This document shows, piece after piece, positions 61,466-64,000 of a stretch of DNA of 64,000 nucleotides. A program made the translations under genes and the position numbers. Position 1 is the first letter of the stretch. The number at the start of each line of letters is the position of its first letter. Source of the stretch: Bacillus pumilus (lineage in GTDB: Bacteria; Bacillota; Bacilli; Bacillales; Bacillaceae). Below the pieces are notes generated by a model that ran no database searches, was not told the DNA's origin, and saw only the letters and a list, made by a program, of their open reading frames with translations. The stretch lies in contig NZ_CP047089.1 of the NCBI RefSeq assembly GCF_009937765.1, forward strand, positions 1,176,272-1,240,271, read 5' to 3'.

Positions 61466-62475
61466 GTATTCATGTCATCAAGCCAGGAATGTTCACAACC
61501 ATTCAAGATAAAGGACGGAAAGGCTATCAAAAGTATGGCGTCTTAACGAGCGGCGGTATGGATGCGCTCTCGCTTAGAATTGCCAACATTCTCACAGGCA
61601 ACGAGGAAAGCGAAGCCGTACTGGAAATCACATTAATGGGGCCGGGCCCTGTGTTGACGTGTCAAAAGGATGCGCTTATTGCAGTGACTGGCGCTGATGT
61701 GGAGATCGATATTGATGGAGAGCCAGCTCCTTTATGGAAACCATTCTTTGTTCGATCAGGAAGCACGCTCACCTTTGGGCCTTGTAAGAGGGGCTGCCGC
61801 TCTTACCTTGCTGTGGCAGGTGGATTTGATGTGGAGCCGATCATGGAGAGCAAAAGCACCTACGTGAGAGCAGGAATCGGTGGGCTGAACGGACGCCCGC
61901 TTGAAAAAGGAGACACCCTATCTATTGGAAAGCCTTCACTCGTAGCGAATCGATTGTCTAATAGACTCAAAAGCCATCTGAAACAGGCGGCGTACAGCGC
62001 ACCTGATTGGACTGTCAGTCATACGCATTTTTTACCGCTGCGAAAATCGCCCGTGATTCGTGTGCTACCAGGGAGACATTTTTCTTTTTTTCAAGAATCA
62101 TCTCAAAGCACCTTTTTCGAACAGCCTTTTCAGGTCACGCCTCAATCAGATCGCATGGGCTGTCGTTTGAAAGGGGAGCCAGTTCAATTAAAAGAAAAGC
62201 TTGAATTGATTTCTGAGGCAGTTGCCTTTGGTTCTATTCAAATTCCTCCTGACGGGCAGCCGATTATTCTGCTGGCAGATCGGCAAACAACAGGCGGATA
62301 CCCGCGGATTGGAGAAGTTGCGACGGTTGATCTATCGCTCATTTCACAAGCGATGCCTGGTGCGAATTTGTATTTTAAGCGAATCGATCATCAGGATGCA
62401 GAGCAGGCGCTATTTAAGCAAGAAGCAGAACTGAAGGAACTGGCTGCCAGAATTAAGCTAGAAGCCTTCGTTTAG
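61462..62475 (+). CDS. pxpC: 5-oxoprolinase subunit C PxpC / KipA
   Basis: 337 residues from TTG 61462 (AAGGAGG 7 nt upstream). AHS2 (allophanate hydrolase subunit 2) family: GMFTTIQDKGRKGYQKYGV, SGGMDALSLRIAN, RSYLAVAGGFDV, DRMGCRLKG, PPDGQPIILLADRQTTGGYP. Partner of PxpB; also known as KipA, an antagonist of KipI. Confidence 0.93.
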   Translation: MSIHVIKPGMFTTIQDKGRKGYQKYGVLTSGGMDALSLRIANILTGNEESEAVLEITLMGPGPVLTCQKDALIAVTGADVEIDIDGEPAPLWKPFFVRSGSTLTFGPCKRGCRSYLAVAGGFDVEPIMESKSTYVRAGIGGLNGRPLEKGDTLSIGKPSLVANRLSNRLKSHLKQAAYSAPDWTVSHTHFLPLRKSPVIRVLPGRHFSFFQESSQSTFFEQPFQVTPQSDRMGCRLKGEPVQLKEKLELISEAVAFGSIQIPPDGQPIILLADRQTTGGYPRIGEVATVDLSLISQAMPGANLYFKRIDHQDAEQALFKQEAELKELAARIKLEAFV

Positions 62476-62490
62476 AAAAAGGGGATGGAC

Positions 62491-63252
62491 ATGCAGAACA
62501 CAAATAAAACCGTTGTGAAATCAATGGAGATTTTGCGGTTGTTTATCGCCCATGATCAATTAACATTGAATGAAATGATCGAGCTCTCCGGCATGCCGAA
62601 AACGTCTGTGCACCGCATGGCGAGCTCGTTAACCGATATGGGATTATTAGAAAAACATGATTCAGGTGTTTATCGGTTAGGCCTGATGTTTCTAGAATAC
62701 GGTCAGCTTGTGGCGGACCGCCTTGATATTCGGAGAATTGCAAGACCATTTATGGAAGGCTTGCGGGATGAAGTGGGAGAAGCTGTCCAGCTCATCGTTC
62801 GTGAAGGAGATGAAGCCATTTACGTGGATAAAATTGAAGGGACGCAGCCTGTTCGTCTCTATACCGCCGTCGGCAGGCGCTCTCCATTATATGCAGGTGC
62901 TTGTGCAAGAAGTATTCTCTCCTTTTTACCAGAAACAGAGAGACTTGCCTATATCGATTCGATTGAACTAGGGAAAATCGGAATCGGGACCATTACAGAT
63001 AAAGCGGTTCTTCGAAACATACTGGAAGAATCAAATGAGCGGGGATATACGCTAAGCTATTCGGAGCTTGAAAATTATACAGCTGCAGTTGGAGCCCCTA
63101 TTTTCAATCACCTTGGAGAAGTCACAGCAGGTATTAGCATTGCAGGGTTTGAAGCAGGCTATCAAAAAGAACGTCTTCCATACTTAATAGAACAAGTCAA
63201 AAAAGCCGCAAGCGGTATCTCCAGAGAATTAGGCTTTCATCTAAACAAATAA
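62491..63252 (+). CDS. kipR: IclR-family repressor KipR
   Basis: 253 residues from ATG 62491 (GGGG 6 nt upstream); an ATG six bases earlier abuts the site. IclR winged helix (LTLNEMIELSGMPKTSVHRMASSL) followed by the ligand-binding GAF-like domain (EAVQLIVREGDEAIYVDKIEG, RRSPLYAGACARSILSFL, AAVGAPIF). KipR represses the ycsF-kipR operon in B. subtilis; last gene here, so negative feedback on its own operon. Confidence 0.92.
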   Translation: MQNTNKTVVKSMEILRLFIAHDQLTLNEMIELSGMPKTSVHRMASSLTDMGLLEKHDSGVYRLGLMFLEYGQLVADRLDIRRIARPFMEGLRDEVGEAVQLIVREGDEAIYVDKIEGTQPVRLYTAVGRRSPLYAGACARSILSFLPETERLAYIDSIELGKIGIGTITDKAVLRNILEESNERGYTLSYSELENYTAAVGAPIFNHLGEVTAGISIAGFEAGYQKERLPYLIEQVKKAASGISRELGFHLNK

Positions 63253-63285
63253 AAAGCCAATGACCGTAAAGATCATTGGCTTTTT
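63251..63285. terminator. Bidirectional terminator, kipR / azoR
   Basis: AAAAAGCCAATGA (63251-63263) pairs with TCATTGGCTTTTT (63273-63285). Confidence 0.87.
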
Positions 63286-63297
63286 GCGTGCAGTTTA

Positions 63298-63933
63298 TTA
63301 GAAAGTTTTTCCTAAAGCTTTCGCACGTTCGATTGCATCTGCTTTAATTTGCTCTGCTTTCGCAGGCTCAGCATTGTGACCTTCAACGATAAGACCTTCG
63401 AAAGAAGGAATTCCGAAGAAGCTCGCGATTGTACCAAGGTAACGGTGACCTGCTTCAAGTTCAGCAGCAGGACCTTCAGTGTAGTATCCGCCACGTGCTT
63501 GGATGTGAAGAGCTTTTTTGTCTGTTAATAATCCAACAGGACCTTGCTCAGTGTATTTGAATGTTTTACCAGCTACAGCAACAGAGTCGATGTATGCTTT
63601 AAGAACTGGTGGGAATGAGAAGTTCCAAAGTGGTGAAACAAATACATATTTGTCAGCAGAAACGAATTGATCGCTTAATTCGTTTAGACGAGCAACTTTC
63701 GCTTGCTCTTCAGCTGAAAGTGTATCGAAGCCAGCACCTGATTGCAGTTTGCCCCAGCCAGCGAATACATCTGCATCAATGTGAGGGATGTTTTCTTTGT
63801 ACAAGTCGATATGTACAACCTCGTCACTTGGGTTTGCTTCCTTATAAGATTCGATAAATGCTTTAGCAGTAGCCATACTGTAAGATACTGTTTCATCATG
63901 CGGATGTGCAGTGATGTATAAAACTTTTGCCAT
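63298..63933 (-). CDS. azoR: FMN-dependent NADH:quinone/azo reductase AzoR
   Basis: 211 residues. Flavodoxin-fold Azo[17 protein letters not shown] phosphate-binding loop, [29 protein letters not shown] flavin contacts. Two-electron reduction of quinones and azo compounds, protecting against electrophile stress. B. subtilis has two paralogues (AzoR1/YocJ and AzoR2/YvaB); I cannot say which this is. Confidence 0.9.
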   Translation of the reverse strand: MAKVLYITAHPHDETVSYSMATAKAFIESYKEANPSDEVVHIDLYKENIPHIDADVFAGWGKLQSGAGFDTLSAEEQAKVARLNELSDQFVSADKYVFVSPLWNFSFPPVLKAYIDSVAVAGKTFKYTEQGPVGLLTDKKALHIQARGGYYTEGPAAELEAGHRYLGTIASFFGIPSFEGLIVEGHNAEPAKAEQIKADAIERAKALGKTF

Positions 63934-63968
63934 GTTTATTCAATCCTTTCTGTTTCAGTGTTTTTTTT

Positions 63969-63989
63969 AGTGTATCCCAAAGATACACT
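63969..63989. promoter_or_regulatory. Inverted repeat upstream of azoR
   Basis: AGTGTATC-CCAAA-GATACACT, perfect 8-bp arms, about 35 nt before the azoR start. Quinone-responsive MarR/DUF24 repressors (YodB, CatR) bind inverted repeats of this size before azoreductase genes; identity here is a guess. Confidence 0.45.
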
Positions 63990-64000
63990 GAATATGTGGC

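Overview
The window looks like a chromosomal segment of a Bacillus of the B. subtilis group, most likely the B. pumilus/safensis/altitudinis clade. This is inference from gene order, AAGGAGG-type ribosome sites, frequent TTG/GTG starts and moderate GC; no marker gene was compared. Most of it follows the B. subtilis order as I remember it: srfAD-ycxC-ycxD-sfp-yczE-tcyCBA, yclF-yclG, yclJK-yclM, ycnBC-yczG-gabRTD-ycnIJ-mtlAFD, and ycsE-pxpA(ycsF)-ycsGI-pxpBC-kipR. Departures from that order are the accessory content.

1-16.8 kb: the 3' end of a nonribosomal peptide synthetase (NRPS) cluster at the position of the surfactin operon. The terminal genes are not SrfAC-like. One protein ends with a condensation domain plus an adenylation-domain remnant; the next continues that remnant and then carries a PksJ/cereulide-like module (adenylation for a keto acid, ketoreductase, carrier protein), followed by condensation, adenylation, carrier and thioesterase. 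The predicted product is a depsipeptide or lipodepsipeptide with an alpha-hydroxy acid at the penultimate position. A type II thioesterase, an EamA exporter with its MocR regulator, an intact sfp and yczE follow. Next come a decayed LPNTA-anchored surface protein, a class D sortase and an AbrB paralogue.

16.8-32.3 kb: cystine ABC importer tcyABC, an AT-rich hydrolase gene, an amino acid permease, a peptide transporter (yclF), a beta-helix protein (yclG), and a complete yxeKLMNOPQ operon for S-(2-succino)cysteine salvage with a clear promoter.

32.4-40.4 kb: two-component system yclJK without its usual neighbours, a GAF-STAS protein, aspartokinase yclM, efflux pump and regulator ycnBC, a lipoprotein and the ArsR-type yczG.

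40.4-52.9 kb: gabR divergent from a gabT-permease-gabD operon; a structured intergenic element; a quinone reductase; copper genes ycnI and ycnJ (no ycnK); and the mannitol operon mtlAFD.

52.9-64 kb: a chemoreceptor with a SigD-like promoter, a 21-codon small ORF with strong signals, a RidA protein, small membrane proteins, an Excalibur protein, ycsE, the 5-oxoproline operon, and azoreductase. No rRNA, tRNA, CRISPR array, transposase or phage gene was seen.
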